From Aculops lycopersici (lineage: Eukaryota > Arthropoda > Arachnida > Trombidiformes > Eriophyidae): a stretch of DNA of 64,000 bases. Under the pieces are notes generated by a model. That model was given only the letters and a program-made list of their open reading frames with translations, had not been told where the DNA came from and made no database searches. A program made the translations under genes and the position numbers. Positions 22,101 to 33,791 of this stretch are shown piece after piece (within the stretch, counting starts at the first letter, position 1; every line of letters starts with the position of its first letter). The stretch is from positions 10,913,302 through 10,977,301 of the forward strand of contig WNKI01000001.1 of assembly GCA_015350385.1 (NCBI GenBank). The letters run 5' to 3'.

Positions 22101-23853
22101 GCTGATTGTGGCCTCATTGTGCCACGGTTCTCTTTCGGACTCGTTGCCACAATCAGCAAACGAGAGACAGTTAGGTGGCAAAGAAGGCTACGGAGATGGC
22201 GGAAAGAAACAATTGTTGTTGACTGAGTGGCAGCAAAGTAGATGGCTGGCTAGTTGGCTTGCAAGTTGGCTAATAATAATAGAAAGCCGATAATATTTCG
22301 CAACTTTTTTATCTTAGCCTCGTTGGGCTTCGATTCAACGAGATTCAATGGCCAGAGCGGAAAACAATGCGATGGTTTTGTGGAAATCGGCGCCAATCTG
22401 CGAGGGAACTGAAGCCAAGGAGTGGAAATTGGCGAGCGAGAAAAAAAATGAGCAGGTTGCTGTATTTTTTTCTTTCCCTCTCCCTCCCTCATCGCATTGT
22501 CCAGTCTAGTGGTTTGCCTTTGAGTTGGAAAGGTTTAGAGAGACAGTGACACACACGAAGCTAACAAGCGAGAAAAATCTCCGGCACACAACAAGTGGTT
22601 GCATGGGCTTGAACGAGTGTTCTCTGTACCTGGAAAGACTGAAACTGGACAAAAGGCGCAATGAACTTGAAATTACCTTTCCAAGTTGAACCAAATTTCA
22701 ATTAGCCCCCTCGTCGACTCCTTCTTTGTCGAGCCTCGTCCCTCCTTCCCTCTAGTTAACAACGAATTAATCCGAATCCTCAATCTAAATCCTCTCCAAT
22801 TTAAAGTGGCCAGCTCATTAGCCACACCGAAGTGAGCGAGTTAATGGGCTAGCTGGAGCACTAAAGTCATCAGCGGCAATGATTGAGTGAGTGAGCGAGT
22901 GAGCGAATGAGGAAGTTTTCTACTTCTCTGGCCAGGCGAGTTAATGAAGTTAGCAGCCAAGTTGAGTCAAGTTTTGTGCTCGCCAACTTCTCACCTGAAA
23001 GAGTCGTAAGTTTGAGTTTGTAATCCCGCGAGCGTAACTAATGAAACGGAGTCGCCTCGGGATCTCGTCTCTTGCAGGTGAATTTATGGTCATGTATAGC
23101 CGCCTCAGAGTGAGATTTTTAGTGCGCTCCGTGTGTCTGTATTACTCCGGTCTTGTGTCGTACTGTTGACATTTGGAGGACATAAAAGTCGCTTAAGTGA
23201 GCGTTAAACTTTTTGCTTTTAAAAGAAAAACGCCTGCTATTAGATAGTAAACGATAAAATGGAAAGAGAAAACAAACATTCTCGCACATCCATATGAGCG
23301 AACCTCTCGGCTTATAGTGGAAAAGAAAAACTATTAACCACCGCAACCGCTGTGATTCCACAGGTGGCCATCGTTTCAGAATGCCCGACACAAGAGCCGA
23401 TTGCTGCACTGCGGAAATCCATTAAGTTTTAGGCTTCCCCACTGGCAGTTAGTCGGGCTACGTTTCCTGCAGATTTGACGCTCTATTTGGGGGGCAGGAA
23501 ACTGGGAAAACTGTTGTGGCATTCTCTTATTTAGTGGCTGGCAAGTCGGCGGACTGTCGCTTGGAGGAGGAGGAGCCAGCGGTGGCTGTTGGCCGCCGCA
23601 CGGGCGACCGCAAAAGCAAATCATTTGGCGCTCTTATCTCTGAAAACTCCACAAGCGAGTGAGTGAGCGACCGACCGAACCACTGACTTCTACCTGCGGG
23701 ATGCTCACTTGATGATTCACAAGTTGGAAAATCCCAGTCAATTAGATGAAAGGTTTCACCTGAAGACAAAATCAAATCAAACGCAAGATAGCGACGACGA
23801 CGACGACGACGAGTCGTATAAATCAAGATCAAAAAGTGTCAACATGCGTTATT
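19195..23853. other. Part of SCYL2-like intron 1 left of the nested glycosyltransferase gene
   Basis: No convincing exon. It contains a (GA)n tract (19332-19358), CAT/TAT trinucleotide runs (19504-19550), an ATGT tract (20688-20712) and a (GAC)n run (23790-23811). A 184-codon plus-strand frame at 20573-21127 starts with ATG, but runs through the ATGT repeat and resembles no family known to me. A strong plus-strand donor (AAAGGTGAGTAC near 20467) is isolated. Confidence 0.4.
19332..19358 (+). repeat. (GA)n dinucleotide microsatellite
   Basis: About 13 GA units in intron 1 of the SCYL2-like gene, close to exon 2. Read as a pyrimidine (CT) tract on the transcribed minus strand, about 140 bases upstream of the exon 2 acceptor. 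Confidence 0.85.
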
Positions 23854-25713
23854 ATGGTGAGACAGATGACGACATCTTTAGTGGCGACAAGTGTGCTGCT
23901 GATAAGACGCCAAAAGGCTAAGCAGAAAGTGTTAATTTTCTCTCTAATTTGTTGTTTATGTTTCTGGTTGATATCGATAATTTCAATCCAAAAAGATACT
24001 CAACATGAACGAACACGCCTTCCACCGACAAGTGCGCAGGTGGTCGGCCACGAGTTGCCTTCAAATGAACCGGAAGACTTCAGTGGGCTTGAGGCAGATT
24101 ATGCGCCAATTGATTTCAGTTTGAAGAAAGATGGAGCCAAAGAAGAGCACATCAAATACTTTAAACCAAAATTCAAATTAAGCAACAATGTGATTGATCA
24201 TCTTAGTGAGACAAAATATAAACATTTATTCCTCTCCTCTCGGGAGAACAAGCAAAGCCAAAAAGGCAGCGACCAACTGCTTGACCTTGAAATTGTAACC
24301 TCTATATTGGAGCCGAGTGTTGATAGCGAGCTAAATAAAATAAAATGCTTGCAGTCAACTGGAAGTCGATCGAACGAAAGCATCAAGTTGCTTATAGTTG
24401 TAAACTCGCATTGGAAAAATTGGAGTCGAAGGCGGAGGTTGCGCTCGAGTTGGTTGAACGGCGAGCAATTGAGAGTAAACGTGTGCTCGCTACAGCGCCA
24501 TGGTGAAACGGTTGGCAGAAATAAAAGAGCTGGAAATGGTGAGCAAACTAAACTCATCGACCAGATCGAGTATGTGTTTGCCTTGGGTGTTCCAAAGGCC
24601 AGCGAGATACGTCAAAACAATAAGCTCGAGTTTAACTCAGCGAGCGAGCGAACACAGTTGCCATCAAGATCCCCGATCAAGATCATTTCCGGTCATTTAA
24701 ACCACCTAACCAAGGTCTCCTCCATCGAGAGAATCCAGGAGGAGGCGCGCCAGTTTGGCGACTTGCTTGTGATGAACGTGCGCGATCATTACAGAGGCTT
24801 GAGTCTGAAACATTTATCAATATTTAAGTGGCTCCTGGCAAGCGGAAGAGGTCATTTAAGTGGGAGGCAAGAGGGTTTTGGGGGCGGTGGAGGTGGCGGT
24901 GGTGTTGGTGCTAGCAGTGAGTCATTGTTTGGTAAAAGTGAGCAGCTAAAAGAGAGCAACGGCCGAAGAACTGCGAGCGAGCAGCGAGTTGTGGTGCTCA
25001 AGTGCGACGATGATGCCAAAGTCGATCTCAATCAGTTGCTCACTTTGTACGGGCAACAAATAGCCGCCACTGCTTCAATTGAAAGCGGTTCAAGAGAACC
25101 GCAACCGGATGGGGCGCGTGCAAACTCTCGGCCAACTTCACCTGATACGAACAGCAGACGCTTAGTCAGCAGATTGGTCCCTAGCAAGGAATCAAATTTT
25201 GAAGCAACCCCAAATGGAGCTGCTCACTTTTCCACTGCTGACGCAGTGGAGCTGACGGAAGTTAGTTCAGAGTCAATAGACGATCTCCAGCTTAAACCAG
25301 TGGATCATTCCAATTGGCTAATGTGCGCCAGATTTCCCAGGCACACACCTGTTTTGCGTCAACAAAAGTTAAAGTGGCGACTAACTCGCCAGGAGTTCCC
25401 TTACGACACATTTCCCAGCTACTGTTCAGGATTAGCCTACTTGGCGCCGATCCAATTGATTGCAAGGTGGCTGGTGTTGGCTCACGAAATTTTAGAGCGG
25501 CCAAAAGTTGGAGGCGAAATGACTGCGGAGAAATGCGAGCAGCCACTTTGGGTGGACGACGTGTTCGTTACTGGCATTTTGCCAGCCTCAATGGAAGACA
25601 AACCAAAAATAATCAAGCTTAACACAAGATTTTGTTACACTAAGGCACAAGAGTCGCTAATGAGACACTTGAATACCACTTGTTTGGTTACAGAAATGAT
25701 CTCAAATAAATGA
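23854..25713 (+). CDS. GT31 beta-1,3-galactosyltransferase-like type II membrane protein, intronless and nested
   Basis: First in-frame ATG at 23854 gives 619 residues, roughly twice the usual size for beta-1,3-galactosyl/GlcNAc transferases. A Golgi signal-anchor lies near residues 25-47 (LIFSLICCLCFWLISII). The stem is long and charged. GT31 motifs follow: LLIVVNSHWKNWSRRRRLRS, GDLLVMNVRDHYRGLSLKHL, the metal-binding KCDDDAKVD (about residues 383-391), FPSYCSGLAYLAP (about 520) and WVDDVFVTG (about 566). Low-complexity inserts interrupt the catalytic domain, including a Gly run near 24882-24912 and about 85 residues after DDD. Acceptor specificity cannot be told. It is nested antisense in intron 1 of the SCYL2-like gene, ending 79 bases before that exon's donor. 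AATAAA (25705-25710) forms the last two sense codons, so the mRNA may have almost no 3' UTR. Confidence 0.88.
   Translation: MVRQMTTSLVATSVLLIRRQKAKQKVLIFSLICCLCFWLISIISIQKDTQHERTRLPPTSAQVVGHELPSNEPEDFSGLEADYAPIDFSLKKDGAKEEHIKYFKPKFKLSNNVIDHLSETKYKHLFLSSRENKQSQKGSDQLLDLEIVTSILEPSVDSELNKIKCLQSTGSRSNESIKLLIVVNSHWKNWSRRRRLRSSWLNGEQLRVNVCSLQRHGETVGRNKRAGNGEQTKLIDQIEYVFALGVPKASEIRQNNKLEFNSASERTQLPSRSPIKIISGHLNHLTKVSSIERIQEEARQFGDLLVMNVRDHYRGLSLKHLSIFKWLLASGRGHLSGRQEGFGGGGGGGGVGASSESLFGKSEQLKESNGRRTASEQRVVVLKCDDDAKVDLNQLLTLYGQQIAATASIESGSREPQPDGARANSRPTSPDTNSRRLVSRLVPSKESNFEATPNGAAHFSTADAVELTEVSSESIDDLQLKPVDHSNWLMCARFPRHTPVLRQQKLKWRLTRQEFPYDTFPSYCSGLAYLAPIQLIARWLVLAHEILERPKVGGEMTAEKCEQPLWVDDVFVTGILPASMEDKPKIIKLNTRFCYTKAQESLMRHLNTTCLVTEMISNK
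25705..25710 (+). terminator. Poly(A) signal AATAAA inside the last codons of the GT31 gene
   Basis: The reading frame ends AAT AAA TGA, so the hexamer immediately precedes the stop. With cleavage at the usual 10-30 bases downstream, the 3' UTR would be about 10-30 bases long. Confidence 0.6.
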
Positions 25714-25792
25714 ACAAGTTTCACACATAACACAATTGTTCCCTGTTGATGAGGTTGGCAATAATAATATAATTACAAATAATATAACTTAC

Positions 25793-27364
25793 CTGCAAAA
25801 GTCCTCGCTTCACCTGTAAACTATCGAGGCAAACTTGGGGACTAACCAAATGCGATTGCGACATTGAGGCTTGGGTATAAATGTAATTGCCATGGCCAGA
25901 AAAAATGTTGTATTGCTTCCGGGTGAACCAGAACAAATCCCCCAAATTTGCCTTGATTGGCTCGCTAACAAAGCAAACCAGTCGCTTGGTTTCCTCTAGA
26001 TTTTGCCAAATTTTCAATAAATTAAAATTATTCTTCAATAACAACTCATACTCTCGTCCCTTCTGAATTAAGGCCATTGAATTTATCAACATGCTCTGGT
26101 TTTGTGCATGCGCTTGTTGCTGTTCACTGGCTAGCTTGTTGCGCAACAATAGCTGCGCATCTATCAAGTGGTTGAGATTATTCTTCGTTAACTCTATTAA
26201 TTTTTCCGATTGCTCTTTTGTTAACTTGGTAAACTTGTTCGCCTTACTACTTTTCGCTTCCTGTTTCCTAATCAAACTATTGATCCTCCTCTCAAAAAGC
26301 CGATTAAATTTCGCCTCAACTTCAGGGGAATGCAAAAATTTCGAATCAGAACTCAACTTTGGATTACTCGCCGCCGAGTTACGTAACCTGAACCTCAACT
26401 CGTCGAGCCGAAGCAGGAGCTGCGCCCATTTTCTAGCCTCTTCTGCCTCGTCGTTGTACAGGTGAGCTGAGCGCTTGTTCATAAGGCAAACGGAAACACT
26501 TGACGTTTCGGCGAGCAACAGGTCGCTGGAAATCAGTGGCACCGCGGCCGACGAAGACGACCACTCGTAGGCATTCTCGATCATCATTTGTGCCGACTCA
26601 CTTCCGGTGCGACCACCTGCCAGCAGACGACTAGCCAATCCGGTGATCAGCTGATTGGCTTCCGCTTGTAGTTCATCGTCGAGCTTATTTTTGTTCCGGT
26701 TACCGGTTGATCTGAACGCCTGTGGACCTAGATTCTCGGCCAACATTGAGCTAATGGCGTCGCTCGAGGTAACGGGCGTCAGGGGCGGCGACCAGGTTGC
26801 GTTGAGTGTGGCATTGGCCAAGGTTGAGTTGATACTTGAGGAATTGGCTAAGTGGCTGGCGGTCAGCAAATCGGGATGAGTTTCGCTAGCCGTTATACAG
26901 CTGATTGCCTTTCGTTTACCTGATTGAGTTAACCTAAGCAACTTGCACCAACCGAAGCTACCACTTGATTTTCCATTTCCACTAACTCGCTTCTTAGTTG
27001 CACTCGATTTTTCACCGTCAGTTTGTTGCGGTTGGCCACTAGTTTTCCTAGCCGCACCCGCCTGTTGTTTGTAACTTTGCAACACTTGCGAGTCAATTGG
27101 AAACTCGTTGGCATCCTCCATGTCACCATCCTCCTCATCGTCCAACAAGTTGGCCGACTGTAACTTCCGGCCATCAAAGACACCAAAGGCTAGCGAAACT
27201 TGAGTTCTTGCGACGAAAGGCGAATCAATGGCATAAATTTTGCTCAACTCCTCGAATTGGTCGAAGAGTTGGACATTTTCAGGCACCGGAAGTCGCTGGA
27301 TGAGCACCGACTCGACATTTGCATTCAGCGATCGCGAACTTCTCTGCTGATTGTGGTTGTCCAT
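25793..27364 (-). CDS. SCYL2: Exon 1 of SCYL2-like pseudokinase
   Basis: ATG at 27364 and donor TTGCAG|GTAAGT at 25793/25792; 524 codons ending phase 0. SCYL2 (CVAK104) is a clathrin-coat-associated pseudokinase of endosome/TGN traffic. The match is clearest at the exon end: LEETKRLVCFVSEPIKANLG corresponds to the SCYL2 PLEESRDCLAFCTEPVFASL, and LQVKRGLLQ to YDVETKYGLLQ, where the next exon resumes. The N-lobe start lies near residues 45-70, and a beta3-like SVSVCLMNKRS near 288. Between them is a Ser/Asn/Thr-rich insertion of about 200 residues. A second, helical Lys-rich insertion of about 140 residues precedes the EP box. Intron 1 is 6.6 kb and contains the GT31 gene on the opposite strand. 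The SCYL2 family is well supported; orthology is inferred. Confidence 0.82.
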
Positions 27365-28097
27365 GTTTTAATATCCTCCGACGCGTTTAGAGTGACACCT
27401 GTTATTGAGTTGATAAGGTTAAATAATATTCGTTAGCAAGTCGTAGTGATGGTTTTCGCGGCGATGCTAGCGCCCTCACTTGGCGACTGAAACAAAGAAA
27501 TCTCTGGCACGTGTTACATTTCGATGCTCATTTGATTTTTAGCGATCACCTCTCGCGCTCTTTGGAGAATTCAACACTTTAATTGCTACTATCAAATGAC
27601 AGTTAAATGTCTGGCATTCAAATTTAGCTCGTCGATTGGTTAGTCGGAGGCGAGAGTTGCTATTACAGGCACTTTCGGATTGCAACAAACGCAGAAGCGG
27701 AGCCACTTGTTTTGACAAGAACTCCAAAACCACCACCTGCTCTTTCATTTCCATAGTTTAAGGTCACAGCTGGCGCTGGTTCCCTTCTCTCACATGGAAA
27801 TTTCGTCGAAAGAATGCTGAGGTAAATATATAACTCGCATTGCGCATACAATATATGAGTAAGCGAGTCGGTTGAAATTCGAGCAGGTAAATTTAAGTTG
27901 AGCGAAAGGAAAAACGTTATAACTAAGAGAGTCTGTCGATTTGGAATCAATTTGAAATTTGTACACTCCTTCGACCAGACAAGCAACGAGCAAACCATTG
28001 ACTTTCCTCGCATCTCTTCTCAATTTTTCCACTCTCTTTAGTGAAGCAACCGTTGGTTTTGTCTAGTAGCTCAACTTGCTTTTGGCTTGAATTGCCG

Positions 28098-28222
28098 ATG
28101 GAGTCACAAAGTTTGCTTACGCTAGCGAAACAAAGAATTTTAGCTGGGGAGGGAGACGAGGCAATCTCCCAAATGTTGAGTTTAACACAGCGGATAGAGT
28201 CACTCACAAACAGCTTTGTGTT
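28098..28222 (+). CDS. Small candidate plus-strand coding exon, unrecognised
   Basis: GCCGATGG around 28098 is a strong start context. The frame encodes MESQSLLTLAKQRILAGEGD and then EAISQMLSLTQRIES, an amphipathic helix-like stretch. It meets a possible donor, TTT|GTATGT near 28222, or reads on to a stop at 28289 (63 residues). It would be head-to-head with the SCYL2-like gene, about 730 bases from its ATG. No family recognised and chance is not excluded. Confidence 0.25.
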
Positions 28223-28289
28223 TGTATGTCAGTACCAACACAATGCGGCTCCTGGTTTGGTGGTAATGGTGGCAAGGCAACTAAGTTGA

Positions 28290-31200
28290 CGGTAGCTTTG
28301 TAGTAAAGCGTAGTTCACGTAATGACAATTTTATTCAAGTCTCGTGCATCCCGCTTCCCGGTTTCCAACTGTTGTCCAACCAACTAGCTAGCTGGCTAAC
28401 CAAAAGCTGTCACTTGGTCGGACTGAGTCATAGAAACCGAAACGGAGTCTCAGTGGCTGAAACGTCGAGAGCCGCAGGACCGAACAGCTGGAGCGGAAGC
28501 GGAAGTGCGGAAAACATGACGAGCTGAGCAAAAACGTCGCTGCGCCATAGCTAGAGGCTTGCTAATGCACAAACGGTAGTCGAGAGTATCGTGGTTAGCT
28601 GGTGGTATTCTGTGGACAGGTTTTAGTTTAGTTGTCCGCAACTTCCGGTTGTAAACTGGCCACCAATTGACAAACCCTCGTTTAAGTCAGTCGGTTAGTC
28701 TCTCTCTTTCTTTCCCTCACACACAATCAGCTGGCCGACAACTTGACAAGGTGAGTTTTGTTCTCGTATCCATTTGCTTGGCTGTAACAAGTTAGCTGAT
28801 TTGTTACGAATCATGCTTCGTTTCATGACCCCTTTGGTTAGAGGCTAGCTAGTAGGAGATAGTTTAAAACTTTGCAGATCAGAGATTATAATTTGATGAG
28901 TTAATCACATAAGCAGCTACGGCAGTCAGTCGTTAACGCAACGCATTTGTCATTTGTCAGGGATGCAGAGTTATCCCTGTTTAAGAGTCACAGAAGTCCC
29001 TAGAATGGGATAGATGACTCCGAGGAAAGATTTCTCGGAGGTAAGCGAGTTACTCTCTTCAGTCTAGTGACTAAGGTGACTGCGCTACAGGCTTGCTAGC
29101 CAGCGAATCTCCTCTTCCGGTTTAATTTTAACTCACTTAATGCCGGGGCAGAATTAAAGTGAGAAATTAACTCGATGCTCCCTATCCATTTGCCAATCGC
29201 TTACATTTGGTTCAACTCCAACTCCAATCAGTTATTCGGTGATGGCCTGTTGGTGACGGCGTGTTAAAGTTGATCGTCAACAATCCAACTGAATGACGCT
29301 AACGACGACGACGACGACGACGACTAACAGGGAATCGAGGTTTGCAAAAATCCGATTGCTCCAGTTGTCTGGTTTGTTTTGGCTGGTTTTAGTCCTTTCG
29401 TCGAGGTTGGATTAACGTCTGCTCTGTTTTACAATTTGTTGGCCCCAAGGGACACCAAACATCAGCAGTCGGCTGGCGACGGCAACGGAAGTGATGCGAC
29501 GGAATGCGAGCGACAATATCAGTCAAAGTCGATTGTTGTTGTAGTTGTGCTGCGAAAGTTGGCATCGTCTATTTGGAAGCTATAACAACAGCAAACCAAC
29601 CAGTCGGTCAGCGACAACGGAGACCTGAGATTTTGGCGCACCATTGGAAATTTTACAGAGTTTATAAAAAGAGCAAAGCTGTATTGCTGTCACAGTGGCC
29701 TTCAGTTGGCGCCAAGTTTAGTGCAAAACAAATGTCACTGTTGCAGTGGCAGCTTTAGTTCTAGTCGACAAAGTTCCTGGCTCTTGCTGCCCGCAGCGAC
29801 GGAAAACTGATGGGGACCTAGGGGCGTAACGCGGTGTACTGCATAAACGCTCCTCTGGTGTGAACGCGCTGCGCGTGTAAATTACACGAGTAGCAATGCA
29901 AGTTCCGTTGCTTAGTGCTGGGTATCGCAAGGTGGCGGCGCAAATTTAAAGGCAAACTGTGGAAGCACCAACAACGGCAGCAAAAGCAACAACAATGGCT
30001 CCAATTGTAGCCTTCGCAACGGTATCCAAATTCATTAAGTTCCATTCGTCACCGACCACCAGAAAACGTTGCTCGCTTTGCGCGCGTGCATCTGATGGCA
30101 AATTTGAATATTCTAAGCGAGTTTTTCCCTTCGGCTTATGGATTGAAACTGAATGAAGGAAGAAGGCTCAGAAAAATAGGAAAGAGTAGAGGCAAACTTC
30201 CGCTTCCAACAGACGGACCAACTGACTCAACGATAACGGTTATATGATGAATTATTTCATCATTCTCAGACGCGATTCGTGCCAGATGGGCGGATTTGCG
30301 AGTCAGAGAGAGAGAGAGCATAAAATATCTTACCTTGCACCTGTTCCTATGATAATCGCCGACTCATCACCAGCTCAGTGGTTGTGGTCATGGTGGCCGG
30401 TGCTAGTGGCTATTGTACGAGATTGAGGTAGTGCTGGTCAGCCATCAGAAACACACACACTGGCACATGTGATTCTGGCGACTTTCCATCTCAAATGCAC
30501 TCTCCACTCTACCAACCAGAAAAGTATCCCTGGCGACTCTATGAGGTGTTTAGTCTCGGCAGACGAAGATCGAGCGGAAATTTTACTTCCGCTAGATTCA
30601 CCATTCGGCTTTGGCAAGCTAAACAGGCAACCAGTTGGCCAGCCAGATGCTAGGCAAGCTAGATGCTGCTTGATTTTTATTTCATTTGTCATTCGTCTCT
30701 CCCTCAAGCGCCACCATTAGCCCGCTCGCTGACTGGCTGCTTAGCTGCTCGACCGTTCGACTTGCTCGCATCACTTCGTCGCCTTCGCCGCTGCTTTCAT
30801 CCATTCATTTCCCACGAGATTCGAGTCACCAAGTAACGTTGTGCCCGAAGACAAATTATTTGTCCCGCGACTTCGGTACATGACGAGTACGCCTACGACT
30901 ATGGCGACATCGACTGTGCCTACGACGGCAACGCCGCGACCAGACACCAGTGCCAACGGAAGCATTAAACTGGCAACGTTTTCCCTTGCTAACCAACCAG
31001 CTATCTGGCTTGCCAACTTTTCAACCCAACCAAAAGCGAAGCCGAAGCTGGAGGGGTAGCAAGCGGAAGTACCAAATTAGCAGCTACATTCAACGTCTAA
31101 CTCGTCGCTTGGCTAGGATGCAGGTTGCAATGGAGGGCGAGGAGCGATCGGCAGCATCAATTCTGGGCCTCACTGGTACGTACGACATCTATTGCCGGCA

Positions 31201-32760
31201 AGCGCGTTAATCTTTCCAGCCATCCAATGGACTCAGTTAAACTTGGCAAGACACTCAATTGTTCACTCAACTAGCTTGCCATTTAGAGAGAGAGAGAGGG
31301 AGAGTCGGCAAGCTGGCCCACCTGTCCGACTGGCAAGTCAGTTGAGCGGCAGGACAGTCGACTCGACTCGACTCGAGTTGACTTGACTTGACTTGAGTTG
31401 ACTCGAACCAACTCGACTGCAGTTCAGTCGAGTCGAGTCGAAATGCATCGCAACTTTTGGTCGCCTACTGAACCGTGACCCCAAGGGACGGGCTGCGAGG
31501 TGAGTTTCACTCATGGCCGGTACCACTTGCCCCTCTCATAAATAAGCTGCGTGCCACACCCACGAGATCGAGTCCCGCAAGAGCGGGAAAATTCCCGAGG
31601 TGTCGAAGTGAGTCTCACGAGGAGGAGGAGGAGGAGGCAAAATAATCGGATTTCCATTGGAGATTAACTCACAGCCGTTTGCAGTGGGCCAGCAAGCGGG
31701 TAAAGTCTACAGGGCTGCGGTTGTCGTTAGCTGGCAAGAGGGTGTGTGATGGCCGTTTGAGTGGCAAAAATTTGCGCGCCTCGTGAAGCCTCAAATGTCT
31801 CTAATGTAAGGTTGCTGTTGGCCCGGACAACCGTAATCTCGATGTGTAATATACGCTATCTTGCCGGTAGAGGAGTAATGGTCGTTGGTCGATACGATGG
31901 AGCCCCAATAATGGTAATGATCTAGCTTGATTCCCGAGTGCAAAAAAGGACAGGCAGAGATTCGATTCAATTCAACGCGAGGCAAGAGTTGACTTTGGTG
32001 AGGCCCACCGAAAGAAAGTGTGAGGGCTAATCGCGAGGCCTTTTTGTCATTGCGATTAGTTGCTCTAGCCGGCAGATGAGTTCTAATGCTGAAATGTCTG
32101 ATAGTACTACTAATAGTCGATTGGCTTCACTGGAGTAAGTCTGGTTGTTGGTCAGACCATTTCGTGTTGACCAGCGAGAGTTAAGTCATACGGTAAGACA
32201 CACGCTTTTAGATGGACAACCGAGTAAACCGAGCTTGCTGCAAATCTAAATTTATCTCCGTGGCAAGAGATCATAATAAAGCTAATCAATTAAATAAATC
32301 TAACTTTTTCCCTTGCTTTGGTTTAGTCAAATAGTTTCAAATCTAAGGGAGAGAGAAGATTAGAGCTGAAACTTTGGGTGTCGTGATAACAGAAGCAACG
32401 CACTGGGCTGAGTCGTTCCAAACCGGAAGTGGCGCGTCGCTCCTAGCTCAACGCTCGCCGGCGCACAAGTTCCTCACCGAGCTGAAAGGCAACCTGAGTG
32501 AGCGAGTGAGTGACTCACTGTCGACTAACTGCCAGCTAGAGGGAAAGAGATAGAGAAAGAGGAGCCGAAGGGCCAATTTGCATACAGTCTGTTGGTAAGA
32601 TTGTTGTTGTCGTTGTGCATAGGCGCCTGTCTCCGTTGGGCGCAACGTAACTTGGCACTAAACAACACTACAGCAACAACAACAACAACAACAGGAGCAG
32701 CAAGAACAACAACCAAAACATCACTGGCAAGCTAAGAGCTACCTCGTGTATGATGATCAC
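28290..32760. other. Non-coding stretch with short repeats
   Basis: No gene that can be supported. It holds a (GAC)n run (29298-29324), a GGA tract (31619-31637), a palindromic ACTCG/GTCGA region (31359-31441), a (CAA)n tract (32671-32692) and two CCGGAAGT-type octamers (28645, 32422). Short open frames such as minus 31791-31985, and plus-strand sequence around 30880-30965, look somewhat protein-like but have no homology I can name. Confidence 0.4.
31359..31441. repeat. Pentanucleotide ACTCG/ACTTG array with inverted arms
   Basis: CGACTCGACTCGACTCGAG on the left (from 31359) is mirrored by CAGTCGAGTCGAGTCGA on the right (31425-31441). ACTTG and GAGTTG variants lie between. The arms are reverse complements over about 17 bases and could form a hairpin with a loop of about 45 bases. 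Confidence 0.75.
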
Positions 32761-32928
32761 CTGAGGCTCTGAAATTTGCTCCACTTTCGTGATGGCGATG
32801 TTGCTGCTGCCTTCGCTTTTACTATGAACATCAGTGGCGCAGAGCGCCACAATAGTTAGTTGGAAGTTTGTCATTCCTCTCTGTTTCTCGGTTTTGGCTT
32901 GCCCATTGAACCCGTGAAGTCGATGCAA
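32761..32928 (-). CDS. Candidate exon resembling the end of a cadherin repeat
   Basis: The frame is open on the minus strand to CCTCAG|GTGATC at 32761/32760; the 5' boundary is uncertain. It encodes KTEKQRGMTNFQLTIVALCA then TDVHSKSEGSSNIAITKV. This fits the last strands of a cadherin domain (F-x-L-x-I-x-A...D...I-x-I) and is reminiscent of the second cadherin repeat of calsyntenin (TEK...YEILVTAYDC). The similarity is judged by eye. Confidence 0.35.
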
Positions 32929-33659
32929 AAAGAGGCAGAAGTGGGGGCGCTTGGTCTATTGGCTGAATCACCCGACGCGCTTTTGAACTTGAGGAGGCAC
33001 GAGGCGAGGGACGAGAATGGAAAGGTTGGCCGCTAGTCTCGTTGTTCGATGTGCCATTTGGAAGGCAACACACGAGATTGGTGTGTTTGTTTTGCCTGCA
33101 TCGGCGAGCAGCTGTCAAAACAAACACACCTCAAGGCACTCGGCGGAGTTTTGTCGCAATCCTCTTCATTTTAACCATCCCTAGCTGCAGGTCGCGTCGG
33201 GGCTCAAAAGAAAGACCACCTATGCGTGCACCTAGCGACCGGCGGACAGACCGACCGACCGAGCTACCAACGAACCGGATAGCAACGCGAAAATAAAGAG
33301 AGCAGCGTAGAACTCGTTAGCTAACGAGCAGTTGGCGTCGTCGCTGGCCATTAGGCATAAAACTAGAGCAATTTTATCCAGCCACTTGACACCTCGGCCG
33401 CCCAGTGGAGTAGAACTAGTGGTCCTAAAGTAGAAAAGAGGAGGCGAGAAAATTATCACCTCCAGCGAGAATCGTTCAACCAGAACCCTATGCAGTCCAA
33501 ACAAACAATTAAATCGTGAATCGTCAGTCTCGGACGGTCACTTGTTTGCTTTCCCTCTCTCTTTCTCCCTCTCTCTCTTTGCAATCTACTTCACTCTGGT
33601 CTGTCTTCAGTGTCAGGTGGTAGAAGTAGTAAATTTAGCGGTGGCATTGGACCTGCAAC

Positions 33660-33791
33660 CTGTGAGATCGATAATTGCAATTCAAACCTACACGCGAAAT
33701 CATTAACTAGCACGCGGAAGTCGTTAGTCAGTGGCTCCTCTGCAACTGAGCAACTTCCGGTTCCAGCCGGTAGTCTTGGATGAGATTTACC
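33660..33791 (-). CDS. Candidate exon X4, phase-compatible with X3
   Basis: The acceptor TATATGATGCAG at 33792 is phase 0. The 3' boundary, CAG|GTTGCA at 33660/33659, is weak. 44 codons encode GKSHPRLPAGTGSCSVAEEP then LTNDFRVLVNDFACRFELQL. The start phase matches X3 at 35747-35856. It contains one ACTTCCGG octamer. No domain recognised on its own. Confidence 0.3.
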
